DNA of 10,022 nt. Source: Stagnihabitans sp038231775 (GTDB lineage Bacteria; Pseudomonadota; Alphaproteobacteria; Rhodobacterales; Rhodobacteraceae). The stretch is taken from the NCBI GenBank assembly GCA_038231775.1, contig JBBRKS010000146.1:1-10022 (forward strand). Direction: 5' to 3'. The notes beneath the pieces are model-generated. The model worked only from the letters and a program-made list of their open reading frames with translations. It was not told where the DNA came from and searched no databases. Shown in pieces: positions 1 to 6,703 of this stretch. Position 1 is the first letter of the stretch; each line of letters starts with the position of its first letter. Position numbers and translations under genes: made by a program.

Positions 1-1
1 G

Positions 2-823
2 TTCTGGCTGGGCCGCTATATAGAACGCACCGAAGGCAGCGTGCGCCTGCTGCGCGCCCGCAACATCCGGCTGGCAGAGGCCGGGGCCAGCGCTGCCCCC
101 CTGCTGGCCGCGATGGCGCCTTTGTTCAAGACACGCGGCATTGATCCCGCCCTTGGTATTCCGGCAGGCCTGCTGGCCACGCTTTCGGCAGCCATCTCAA
201 GCGCTGGTCAGGTGAGAGACCGCTTTTCGCCCGACGCCTGGCAGGCGCTGGTCGATATCAACAAGACCGCCAAGCGCATGGCCACACAGGTGACGGCGGG
301 CGACGATGCCGCCCGTGCCTTTTCTGTCTTGTTGCGCAAGCTGGCCGGGATCACCGGGCTTGTGCATGAAAACATGTACCGCTTCATGGGCTGGCGCTTT
401 CTGACCATCGGACGTCTGCACGAACGCGCCATGGGGATGCTGGAAATCCTGGCCGTGCTGGCCGATGACAAGGCCGCCCCCGGCGCGCTGGATCTGACGA
501 TTGAACTGGGCGATTCTGTGCTGACCCACCGCCGCCGGTTTACCGTCGCAACCAACCGCGACACGGTGATTGACCTTCTGGCACTGGACCCGATGAACCC
601 AAGGTCGGTCCGCCACCAGATCGAGGCGTTGGACGAACAGGTCCGCATGTTGCCCGGTGCCGCCGAAAACGGTGTGCTGTCGCCGCTTGCCCGCGCCATG
701 TTGCGCGCCCAGACCGACCTTGCGACCGAAGAACCCGACACATTGACGACAGAGGCGCTTTGGGCCTTTCGCGGTCAGGTCGCGGCCTTGTCGGGGCATG
801 TCACAGAAGCGTATCTGCGTTGA
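2..823 (+). CDS. Alpha-E domain protein (DUF403), 5'-truncated by the window edge
   Basis: The frame is open from base 2 to the TGA at 821-823, giving 273 visible residues. Family members usually run to about 310 residues and begin about ten residues before the first motif seen here, so only a short N-terminus is missing. Visible residues 1-9 read FWLGRYIER, the hallmark N-terminal motif. A second conserved block, ENMYRFMGWRFLTIGRLHER, lies at about 123-142, and LDPMNPRSVRHQI at about 195-207. The protein is predicted to be almost entirely alpha-helical, cytosolic, and without signal peptide or membrane segments. The alpha-E family has no established biochemical activity. It is known for being encoded beside circularly permuted ATP-grasp proteins and transglutaminase-like proteins, a set proposed to make or attach small peptides. 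The downstream gene fits: its ATG shares the last A of this stop codon. The ATP-grasp partner would be expected just left of the window. Confidence 0.9.
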   Translation, partial: FWLGRYIERTEGSVRLLRARNIRLAEAGASAAPLLAAMAPLFKTRGIDPALGIPAGLLATLSAAISSAGQVRDRFSPDAWQALVDINKTAKRMATQVTAGDDAARAFSVLLRKLAGITGLVHENMYRFMGWRFLTIGRLHERAMGMLEILAVLADDKAAPGALDLTIELGDSVLTHRRRFTVATNRDTVIDLLALDPMNPRSVRHQIEALDEQVRMLPGAAENGVLSPLARAMLRAQTDLATEEPDTLTTEALWAFRGQVAALSGHVTEAYLR

Positions 824-1719
824 TGCTGTATGACCTGCGCCTTGTGGTCCGCTATGACTTTGACCATCCGACCGGGGCGGGGCGGCAATTGCTGCGCATC
901 CGTCCTGCCGACATGCCCGGCCAGCAAAGCCTGTTGTCATGTGACATCGCTGTCACCCCCGAACCGTCGGAGCGGCGCGAATTCACCGATTTCTTTGGCA
1001 ACACTGTGCTGGAGGTGGTGATGGCCCCCGGTCTGACTCATTGCGCCTTTGCCATGACCGCCCGCATCGCCCGTCTGCCCCTGAAGGCAGAGCTGGACAT
1101 GTCACCCGCGCTGGACCGACTGCCTGCCGAGTTAAAGGACGTGACCAACCTGGGCCCAACCTCGCCGCACCATTTTCTTTCCGCCTCACCCCGGATCGGC
1201 GCTGATCCGGCGATTGCGGCCTTTGCGGCCAAGGCGGTCAAGGGGGCGCAGACGGCACGGGATGCGATTGCGGCGCTGGGGTCGGCGATCTATGCCGAGA
1301 TGACCTTTGACGGCGATGCGACAGAAGTTGATACCCCCCCGTCTGAGGCGTTTGCGCTGAAACGCGGGGTGTGTCAGGATTTCGCGCAGATCATGATTGC
1401 CGGCCTGCGCAGCCTTGGCATCCCCGCCGCCTATGTCGGCGGCTTTCTGCGCACGCTGCCACCACCCGGCAAACCTCGGCTTGAAGGGGCAGATGCCATG
1501 CACGCCTGGGTGCGCGCCTGGGCCGGGTCAGAGGCGGGGTGGATCGACCACGACCCGACCAATGATTGTTTTGCCGACACCGATCACATTGCTGTCGGCC
1601 ACGGGCGCGATTACGGCGATGTCGCCCCGGTGACCGGCGCCTTGCGGATGGACGGCGGGCAAAAGGGCAGCCACGCGGTTGACCTGATCGAGGTGCTGTC
1701 AACCAAGGCCCAGCGGTAG
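823..1719 (+). CDS. Transglutaminase-like cysteine protease family protein
   Basis: This is a 298-residue protein. I chose the ATG at 823 because it overlaps the upstream stop as TGATG, the usual sign of translational coupling, and because family similarity starts at once (MLYDLRLVVRYDFDHP). Residues 3 to about 80 match the bacterial transglutaminase-like N-terminal domain (LLRIRPADMPGQQ, FTDFFGN). Residues about 150-250 are the papain-like core. The catalytic triad is visible: Cys184 in GVCQDFAQIM, His227 in DAMHAWVRAW and Asp244 in WIDHDPTND. There is no signal peptide, so it probably acts in the cytoplasm. Such proteins usually hydrolyse or rearrange amide bonds rather than cross-link proteins. 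Encoded with an alpha-E protein, it probably removes or transfers the peptide units made by the linked ATP-grasp enzyme; this is inference. The proteasome-like peptidase that often follows in this gene set is not present downstream. Confidence 0.93.
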   Translation: MLYDLRLVVRYDFDHPTGAGRQLLRIRPADMPGQQSLLSCDIAVTPEPSERREFTDFFGNTVLEVVMAPGLTHCAFAMTARIARLPLKAELDMSPALDRLPAELKDVTNLGPTSPHHFLSASPRIGADPAIAAFAAKAVKGAQTARDAIAALGSAIYAEMTFDGDATEVDTPPSEAFALKRGVCQDFAQIMIAGLRSLGIPAAYVGGFLRTLPPPGKPRLEGADAMHAWVRAWAGSEAGWIDHDPTNDCFADTDHIAVGHGRDYGDVAPVTGALRMDGGQKGSHAVDLIEVLSTKAQR

Positions 1720-1800
1720 CGCAAAGCTGCCGGTTGCCCTACCATAGAAGACCCCTGACGCAACTCTGCCGCACCTGTCGGCGGATATATGTTCACCCAC

Positions 1801-1830
1801 TTGGCCTTGGCCGCCGAATCTTGGTAAAGT
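1801..1830 (+). promoter_or_regulatory. Possible sigma-70 promoter for the DUF4177 gene
   Basis: TTGGCC at 1801-1806 and TAAAGT at 1825-1830 are 18 bases apart, each matching the consensus at four of six positions. They would start transcription near 1837, leaving a leader of about 38 bases before the ATG at 1875. The match is modest and rests on sequence alone. Apart from this, the 155-base interval 1720-1874 shows only weak 4-bp inverted repeats around 1768-1784. Confidence 0.25.
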
Positions 1831-1874
1831 GCGCGTCACGCCCCGGTTTTGTGGGCACATGGGTTGAGGGTCAG

Positions 1875-2297
1875 ATGCAGCGTTACGAATACCGGGTGGT
1901 CCCCGCGCCGCGCAAAGGCGAAAAATCCCGTGGGCTGAAAAGCACGGAAGAGCGGTTTGCCTTCGCCCTGACCCAGGTGATGAACAAGATGGGCGGCGAG
2001 GGGTGGGAATACCAGCGCGCCGACGCCTTGCCCTGCGACGAACGGGTGGGTCTGACCGGCAGCAAGACAGTGTACCAGAACGTCATGGTATTCCGCCGCC
2101 CGGTGGCAGAGACCAGCTGTGAACTGGTCGAGACGACGCGGACCCCGCCACCCGTGGCGCAAACCCTGTTGCCCCCGGCCATCTTGACCTCTGCAGCGCC
2201 CGATCCGGGGATGGCCCCGGTTCTGGGGGCCGCTGCGCAACCGGCAGGCACGGCTCCAACGCTTGGGCCAGCCAACCCGGACCTCGCGGCGGAATAG
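1875..2297 (+). CDS. DUF4177 domain-containing protein
   Basis: This is a 140-residue protein. The frame is open further upstream, but similarity begins at the ATG at 1875, which follows GAGGG at 1866-1870. Residues 1 to about 76 form the DUF4177 domain: MQRYEYRVVPAPRKGEK, then RFAFALTQVMNKMGGEGWEYQRADALPCDER, and a closing strand YQNVMVFRRP. In this family the N-terminal strand and the GxEGWEY segment are the conserved core of a small alpha/beta fold. The function is unknown. Residues 77-140 are rich in Ala and Pro (TPPPVAQTLLPPA), probably disordered, and likely to vary between relatives. There is no signal peptide or membrane segment. The gene stands 155 bases after the transglutaminase gene on the same strand, so it could be read from that transcript or from its own weak promoter. 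It ends four bases before the convergent aminotransferase gene. Confidence 0.88.
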   Translation: MQRYEYRVVPAPRKGEKSRGLKSTEERFAFALTQVMNKMGGEGWEYQRADALPCDERVGLTGSKTVYQNVMVFRRPVAETSCELVETTRTPPPVAQTLLPPAILTSAAPDPGMAPVLGAAAQPAGTAPTLGPANPDLAAE

Positions 2298-2301
2298 AAG
2301 C

Positions 2302-3405
2302 CTAGCGCAGGTCACCCAGTGCAAGGGGCAGGGCGAGGGCGAAGGCCCGCAAGCCCGCCTCGTCGCCCAGACTGACCCGGATGCAGCGGTCAAGCGGGGC
2401 GACACCGGGCATCCGCACAAAGATATCGCGGGCCAAAAGGGCCTGCATCACGGCGCGGGCATGGGCCCCGTCTTGTCCACAGTCCATCGTGACAAAGTTG
2501 GTGGCAGAGGGCAGCGGGATCAGCCCGTTTTCCGTCGCAATCCGGCCCAATGCCGCGCGTCCGGCAATGGCCCATCGGCGCACCGCAGCTAAGTGGTCGG
2601 TGTCGGCCAGCGCTGCAATCCCGCCCGCCTGAACGATCCGGCCCAGTCCGAAATGGTTGCGCACCTTGTCAAAGGCCAGCGCCAGATCGGGGGCGGCCAG
2701 CGCATAGCCCAACCGCAGCGCGGCCATGCCATGCGCCTTGGAAAAGGTCCGCAACCGGATCACACGCGGGTCGTCTGCAGCAACCTCGGCCGCCGTCCCT
2801 TGGGGGGCAAGGTCGACATAAGCCTCATCCAGCACCAGAAGGCAGCCCTCGGGCAGGGCGTCTAAAATGGCAGCAATCGTGGTGGCGGGATGATGGCTGC
2901 CCATCGGATTGTCAGGATTGGCAAGGTAGATCAGCTTGGCCCCGGTTGCGCCGGCCAGATCCAGCAAGGCCTCGGGGTCCTCATAATTGCCACGGTAGGC
3001 GGCGCGGAACAGGGTGCCGCCAAAGCCCGTCACATGAAAGTTGAAAGTCGGATAGGCCCCGGCAGAGGTCACCACCGGATCGCCCGGCCCGACCATCAGG
3101 CGCGCCAACAGCCCCAGCAACCCGTCAATCCCCTCACCCACCACAACATGCGCCGGGCTGACCCCGTGATGGGCGGCAATCGCGGCTTTCAGGTCATGGC
3201 ATTCCGGATCGCCGTACATCCAGACGTCTTGTGCTGCTGCCTGCATAGCGGCCACGGCCCTGGGCGACGGGCCAAACAGGCTTTCATTCGCCCCAAGTCG
3301 GGCTGCAAAAGGCCGCCCCCGCGCACGCTCTTGCGCTTCGGGGCCGACGAACGGCACGGTTGCGGGCAGGCTTTGCGCCAATGGGGTCAGGAGTGGGGTT
3401 TTCAT
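2302..3405 (-). CDS. PLP-dependent aminotransferase, class I/II, histidinol-phosphate aminotransferase-like
   Basis: From the ATG at 3405 the protein has 367 residues, a normal HisC-type length. In-frame GTG at 3408 and TTG at 3441 could also start it. None has a well-spaced Shine-Dalgarno sequence, and I prefer the ATG because the family-like sequence KTPLLTPLAQSLP begins there. Fold-type I aminotransferase landmarks are visible: ARLGANESLFGPSP at about 35-48, Asn166 in NPDNPMG, Asp193 and Tyr196 in LDEAYVD, the PLP-binding Lys223 in RTFSKAHG, and Arg343 in CIRVSLG, which binds the substrate carboxylate. The enzyme is cytosolic and moves an amino group between an amino acid and a 2-oxo acid. 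HisC-like sequences include true histidinol-phosphate, aromatic and other aminotransferases, and no other his gene is nearby, so the substrate is open. It lies downstream of the DUF2127 gene but is separated from it by 93 bases rich in inverted repeats. Confidence 0.93.
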   Translation of the reverse strand: MKTPLLTPLAQSLPATVPFVGPEAQERARGRPFAARLGANESLFGPSPRAVAAMQAAAQDVWMYGDPECHDLKAAIAAHHGVSPAHVVVGEGIDGLLGLLARLMVGPGDPVVTSAGAYPTFNFHVTGFGGTLFRAAYRGNYEDPEALLDLAGATGAKLIYLANPDNPMGSHHPATTIAAILDALPEGCLLVLDEAYVDLAPQGTAAEVAADDPRVIRLRTFSKAHGMAALRLGYALAAPDLALAFDKVRNHFGLGRIVQAGGIAALADTDHLAAVRRWAIAGRAALGRIATENGLIPLPSATNFVTMDCGQDGAHARAVMQALLARDIFVRMPGVAPLDRCIRVSLGDEAGLRAFALALPLALGDLR

Positions 3406-3453
3406 CACCCCAATTTGATCGGCATTGGGCGAAAATGGCAAGCCCCTGACACA

Positions 3454-3499
3454 AGGCTAAGTTTTGGTTGAGGGTTTACCCCCTAAGGGGCCTTAGCCT
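3454..3499. repeat. Cluster of overlapping inverted repeats between DUF2127 and aminotransferase genes
   Basis: AGGCTAAG at 3454-3461 is the exact reverse complement of CTTAGCCT at 3492-3499. Inside that pair lie CTAAGG at 3483-3488 with CCTTAG at 3491-3496, CCCC at 3480-3483 with GGGG at 3487-3490, and GGGT at 3472-3475 with ACCC at 3478-3481. The arm at 3492-3496 can pair with either 3457-3461 or 3483-3487, so alternative hairpins exclude each other. The cluster begins at the stop codon of the DUF2127 gene. No run of T follows on either strand, so it is not a textbook terminator. It could be a factor-dependent terminator, an attenuator or an mRNA-end stabiliser. Confidence 0.55.
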
Positions 3500-3996
3500 C
3501 AGTTGGATTCGGCGCGGTGAAACTTCAGCACCGTCCATTCGCGGTAGACCAGCGCGATCATCACGGTGTCAAGGAAGGACAAGACCAGAAACGCGTAGGA
3601 CCCATGGGTCACAAACTCTGTAACCTGATACGCCACAAATCCGGCCAGCAGCACCATAGCACCGGGATAGGCCCAAAGGATCTTTCGGGCCAGCATGATG
3701 ACCATGATGAACTTCACCGCCCCATGACCCAGCAGGTAGTAGGCGTAAAAATTCTGGACATGGATCGGAAACACTTCCGTCATGTGCTGCACCCAGACTG
3801 CCATATCAGCGTTGGGTTGCTGGGTCAGATTGTGATGCGTCAGCCATCCGACGAAATGGACGATCGTTCGGTTCGGCGTGAACAAAAGCCCAAGGCCGCC
3901 AAGGCTTTCCCCGGCCGCAAACAGGCCTTTGAGGATCAGACTCGCCTCGAAAAGCCAATGCAGCCACTTGCCCAGCAGGCTGGCCGGGTTGATCAT
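3499..3996 (-). CDS. DUF2127 domain-containing membrane protein
   Basis: This is a 165-residue protein starting at ATG 3996, with a good ribosome binding site (GAGGA, seven bases from the start). About four hydrophobic segments are visible, near residues 14-39, 85-105, 109-129 and 133-151, so it should sit in the inner membrane. The opening WLHWLFEASLILKGLFAAGES and the later HGAVKFIMV match DUF2127, where a Phe-Glu-Ala-Ser segment followed by Lys-Gly marks the first helix. Members have no assigned function. The start lies 10 bases after the gpt stop, so it is almost certainly the last gene of the fabI-lysE-gpt operon. The long stretch between the first and second helices (about 42-84, containing two adjacent His residues) is probably a soluble loop. 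The family call rests on motif recognition by eye. Confidence 0.84.
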   Translation of the reverse strand: MINPASLLGKWLHWLFEASLILKGLFAAGESLGGLGLLFTPNRTIVHFVGWLTHHNLTQQPNADMAVWVQHMTEVFPIHVQNFYAYYLLGHGAVKFIMVIMLARKILWAYPGAMVLLAGFVAYQVTEFVTHGSYAFLVLSFLDTVMIALVYREWTVLKFHRAESN

Positions 3997-4006
3997 ATTC
4001 TATTCC

Positions 4007-4513
4007 TCAATCCTGGCCGCGAAACGGCTGGACATATTGCAGGGCCATATCCCAAGGGAAGAAAATCCACGTATCCTGTGACACTTCTGTGATATAACTG
4101 TCGACCATCGGTTTCCCCGAGGGTTTGGCGTAAACTGTGGCAAAATGCGCCCTTGGATACAGGCGGCGGACCAGTTCCAGCGTCTTTCCGGTGTCGACAA
4201 GGTCATCGACAATCAAAATGCCGGTGCCGTCACCCATCAGATGGGCTTGCGGTGATTTGGTCACGATGGCCTCGGCACCCTGCGATTTATGGCTGTAGCT
4301 TTTCACCGAAATGGTGTCGACCACGCGAATATCAAGCTCTCGGGCGACAATCATTGCGGGCACCAGACCGCCGCGCGTGATGCCGACAACGGCGCGCCAT
4401 GCCCCGCCATCGGGACCTTTGCCATCCAGCCGCCATGCCAGCGCACGGGCGTCACGGTGGATCTGGTCCCAGCTGACATGGAACCCTTTTTCATGCGGCA
4501 GGCGGTCGATCAT
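4007..4513 (-). CDS. gpt: Xanthine-guanine phosphoribosyltransferase
   Basis: This is a 168-residue protein. The frame stays open upstream, where it overlaps the exporter gene out of phase. The ATG at 4513 is the start that aligns with E. coli Gpt (about 152 residues) and leaves 11 bases after the previous stop. The enzyme transfers phosphoribose from PRPP to xanthine or guanine, making XMP or GMP for purine salvage. Visible motifs are ITRGGLVPAMIVAREL at 45-60, the flexible-loop region at about 70-90, the PRPP-binding signature GILIVDDLVDTGKT at 98-111 with the acidic pair Asp103-Asp104, Lys130 in YAKPSG, and QDTWIFFPWD at 146-155, where the Trp149-Ile150 region stacks on the purine. E. coli Gpt is a tetramer attached to the membrane periphery. 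The gene sits in an operon after fabI and an exporter gene. Confidence 0.95.
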   Translation of the reverse strand: MIDRLPHEKGFHVSWDQIHRDARALAWRLDGKGPDGGAWRAVVGITRGGLVPAMIVARELDIRVVDTISVKSYSHKSQGAEAIVTKSPQAHLMGDGTGILIVDDLVDTGKTLELVRRLYPRAHFATVYAKPSGKPMVDSYITEVSQDTWIFFPWDMALQYVQPFRGQD

Positions 4514-4524
4514 GGGGCAGCCTT

Positions 4525-5136
4525 TCAGGTCAGGGCGATCTTCAGGCCCAGCGTGGCAAGCAGACCGCCAAAGCAACGGTCCAGCGTGGTCTTGGCACCG
4601 ATATAGCCCCGGCGCGTGGCGGGGTAGGAGAATATGCGCGCGACCAAAGTATTCCAGCCAGTTTCCACGCTGAACAGATAGGCCAGAAGCAGCGCCAACA
4701 CCCAAACCGGGGTGCCGGGCGGCACTGTGCCCAGGAATATGGCGCTTAACAGGACTGCGGGTTTGGGATTGGACAGTTGGGTAACCACCCCCAGCCGGAA
4801 GGCCGACAGCGCCGAACGGGGCGGCGTGCCAGTCAGGTCGGGCAAAGCGTCGGGCGCATGGCGCCACATGCCATACGCCATCCAGATCAGATACAGCCCA
4901 CCGACGATCTTGAACGCCCATAGCAATTTAGGCGCGATCTGGAACAGCACGGCCAGCCCGGTCAGCGCCATCAGCGCCCAGAACACCGCGCCAAGCCCGA
5001 TGCCCATCGCTAGAAAGCACCCGGTGCGCAGCCCCTCTGTCACGCCGGTGCGCGCTGACATCAGCACGGCAGGGCCGGGGCTGATGGCCCCCAACGTCAG
5101 CAGGGTGGCGACGGCGATAAAGGCGGCCAGCGTCAT
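4525..5136 (-). CDS. LysE/RhtB family amino-acid exporter
   Basis: This is a 203-residue protein, the usual size for LysE/RhtB exporters. About six hydrophobic segments are visible, at roughly 4-26, 40-66, 70-91, 115-139, 143-168 and 184-202. The family motif SPGP is at 19-22 (LGAISPGPAVLM), and a conserved QLSNPKPAVL segment opens the fourth helix at about 120-129. The protein should lie in the inner membrane and export small amino acids or related metabolites by proton exchange; the substrate cannot be read from the sequence. The start ATG at 5136 overlaps the fabI stop by four bases (ATGA). The upstream AAGGA directly abuts the ATG, too close for normal ribosome binding, so translation is probably coupled to fabI. 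The stop lies 11 bases before gpt. Confidence 0.93.
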   Translation of the reverse strand: MTLAAFIAVATLLTLGAISPGPAVLMSARTGVTEGLRTGCFLAMGIGLGAVFWALMALTGLAVLFQIAPKLLWAFKIVGGLYLIWMAYGMWRHAPDALPDLTGTPPRSALSAFRLGVVTQLSNPKPAVLLSAIFLGTVPPGTPVWVLALLLAYLFSVETGWNTLVARIFSYPATRRGYIGAKTTLDRCFGGLLATLGLKIALT

Positions 5137-5948
5137 TCCTTACGGCTCGCGTCGATATCGGGCGCATCGACCGCCTTCATGCCAACCACATGATAGCCCG
5201 CATCGACATGCAGGTTTTCGCCCGTCGTGCCCGACCCAAGGTCAGACAGCAAAAACAGCGCAGCCTTGCCAACCTCTTCCTGATCGACATTGCGCCGCAG
5301 CGGAGAGTTCAGTTCGTTCCACTTCATGATATACCGAAAATCGCCGATGCCAGAGGCGGCCAGCGTCTTGATCGGCCCGGCAGAGATCGCATTGACGCGG
5401 ATGCCGTCCTTGCCCAGATCCTCTGCCAGATACTTGACCGACGCCTCCAAAGCCGCCTTGGCGACGCCCATCACGTTGTAATGCGGCATGACCTTTTCAG
5501 CGCCGTAATAGGTCAGCGTCAAAAGGCTGCCACCGTGGTTCATCATCGCAGCCGCCCGGCGGGTAACCGAGGTGAACGAGTACACCGAAATATCCATCGT
5601 CATGGCGAAATTCGCCTTCGACGTATCGACATAACGGCCGCGCAGTTCGTTCTTGTCGGAAAAGCCGATGGCATGAACCAGAAAGTCGATCTTGCCCCAC
5701 TTTTCGGCAATCCGGGCGAACAGCGCGTCAATCGACGCCTCGTTGGCAACATCGCATTCGACCATCTCGGACATGCCGATCGAGGCGATCAAGGGATCAA
5801 CGCGCTTTTTCAACGCCTCTCCCTGATACGAGAAGGCCATTTCGGCCCCGTGGTCTGCCAAAGTCTTGGCAATGCCCCAGGCGATGGATTTGTCGTTCGC
5901 AAGCCCCATGATAAGCCCGCGCTTGCCGGCCATAAGTCCAGTTGACAT
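5133..5948 (-). CDS. fabI: Enoyl-[acyl-carrier-protein] reductase (NADH)
   Basis: From the ATG at 5948 this gives 271 residues. An in-frame ATG at 5966 would add six residues, but GGGGA at 5956-5960 is well placed only for 5948, and relatives start MS-x-GLMAGKRG. FabI reduces the trans-2 double bond of acyl-ACP in the last step of each fatty-acid elongation cycle. It is an SDR-fold enzyme of the cytosol, usually a tetramer. Visible are the cofactor-binding GLANDKSIAWGI at about 15-26, the AIGFSD segment near 93-98, the catalytic pair Tyr157 and Lys164 in HYNVMGVAK, and the substrate loop SAGPIKTLAASGI at about 189-201. Counterparts of the E. coli positions linked to triclosan resistance keep the wild-type residues (Gly95, Met160 and Phe204 here). 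It is the first gene of the minus-strand operon and diverges from pdxH. Confidence 0.97.
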   Translation of the reverse strand: MSTGLMAGKRGLIMGLANDKSIAWGIAKTLADHGAEMAFSYQGEALKKRVDPLIASIGMSEMVECDVANEASIDALFARIAEKWGKIDFLVHAIGFSDKNELRGRYVDTSKANFAMTMDISVYSFTSVTRRAAAMMNHGGSLLTLTYYGAEKVMPHYNVMGVAKAALEASVKYLAEDLGKDGIRVNAISAGPIKTLAASGIGDFRYIMKWNELNSPLRRNVDQEEVGKAALFLLSDLGSGTTGENLHVDAGYHVVGMKAVDAPDIDASRKE

Positions 5949-5955
5949 TCGGTCT

Positions 5956-5960
5956 TCCCC
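5956..5960 (-). promoter_or_regulatory. Ribosome binding site that decides the fabI start
   Basis: Read on the minus strand this is GGGGA, seven bases before the ATG at 5948. It lies inside the extra codons that a start at 5966 would add, and the ATG at 5966 has only a weak GCGGA ahead of it. This favours the shorter protein. Confidence 0.6.
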
Positions 5961-5980
5961 AGCCATCTATCCGCTGGCCC

Positions 5981-6009
5981 CGTGTAGGCGAAAGGCGCGC
6001 CTGCATCAA
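5981..6009 (-). promoter_or_regulatory. Possible promoter of the fabI operon
   Basis: On the minus strand TTGATG (6009-6004) and TACACG (5986-5981) are 17 bases apart. The -35 matches the consensus at four positions, but the -10 is weak (three). Transcription would begin near 5974, giving a 26-base leader to the ATG at 5948. The 152-base space between fabI and pdxH must hold promoters for both directions; I saw no convincing one for pdxH. Confidence 0.22.
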
Positions 6010-6100
6010 GGGCGGGGCTGACGGTCGGGTCGTTTCGCGCCGGTCCGTTGCGATGGGCCTGTCGCGGTCGGGTTGGTTTGACGAGGAAAGGCAGCATCAG

Positions 6101-6703
6101 ATGGACAGAACAGGCATTTTCGCAGGCGACGATCCCTTTGTGATCGCAAGGTCATGGCTCGCCGAGGCAGAGGCGTCAGAGGTGAACGACCCCAACGCCA
6201 TTGCCCTTGCGACGGTGGACGCCGACGGCATGCCCAACGCCCGCATGGTTTTGCTCAAGGACATCGAGGACGCGGCCTTTGTGTTTTACACCAACTACAC
6301 CTCAACAAAGGCGCAAGAGGCTGAAACGGCTGGAAAAGTTGCCTTCGTTATGCACTGGAAATCGCTGCGCCGTCAAATCCGGGTGCGCGGTACCGTGACG
6401 CGCGAAGACGGCGCGCAGGCGGATGCCTACTATGCCTCGCGCAGTCTGAAATCGCGGTTGGGTGCCTGGGCCAGCCAGCAATCGCAGCCTTTGTCGTCCC
6501 GTGCGGCCCTGATGGCCGAGGTGGCAAAGGTCACGCTGCAGCACGGCGCCAACCCGGCGCGTCCGCCGTTCTGGGGCGGTTTGCGCATCACCCCGGTTGA
6601 GATTGAGTTCTGGGCGGACGGCGCGTTTCGCCTGCATGACCGGTTTCGCTGGACCCGCGCCGCTGCCGCAGCCCCGTGGGATGTCGAACGTCTGAACCCA
6701 TAA
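6101..6703 (+). CDS. pdxH: Pyridoxine/pyridoxamine 5'-phosphate oxidase
   Basis: This is a 200-residue protein. The ATG at 6101 follows GAGGAAAGG (6083-6091) at a good distance and starts a typical PdxH N-terminus. The frame is open upstream but shows no similarity there. The enzyme uses FMN and oxygen to turn pyridoxine or pyridoxamine phosphate into PLP, the last step of vitamin B6 synthesis and salvage. Conserved stretches are ARMVLLK at 47-53, FYTNYTSTK at 62-70 (FMN binding), RRQIRVRG at 90-97, YYASRSLKSRLGAWAS at 110-125, containing counterparts of E. coli Tyr129, Arg133 and Ser137 (here Tyr110, Arg114, Ser118), FWGG at 157-160, and FRLHDR with Arg177 and His179 that hold the substrate phosphate and ring. 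No expected residue is missing. It diverges from fabI; the next gene, a cold-shock protein, starts 126 bases on. Confidence 0.96.
   Translation: MDRTGIFAGDDPFVIARSWLAEAEASEVNDPNAIALATVDADGMPNARMVLLKDIEDAAFVFYTNYTSTKAQEAETAGKVAFVMHWKSLRRQIRVRGTVTREDGAQADAYYASRSLKSRLGAWASQQSQPLSSRAALMAEVAKVTLQHGANPARPPFWGGLRITPVEIEFWADGAFRLHDRFRWTRAAAAAPWDVERLNP

Noticed and set aside
197..940. Minus-strand open frame opposite the alpha-E gene and the transglutaminase start
   Set aside because: It crosses two well-supported plus-strand genes and its product shows no recognisable features.
2890..3471. Plus-strand open frames opposite the aminotransferase gene
   Set aside because: No recognisable motif; they mirror the codon pattern of the real gene on the other strand.
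4514..4921. N-terminal extension of gpt, open in frame up to 4921
   Set aside because: The extension overlaps the exporter gene out of phase, its sequence is not family-like, and the ATG at 4513 matches the normal Gpt start.
5190..5945. Plus-strand open frame of about 250 codons opposite fabI
   Set aside because: Antisense shadow of fabI, without family similarity or a ribosome binding site.
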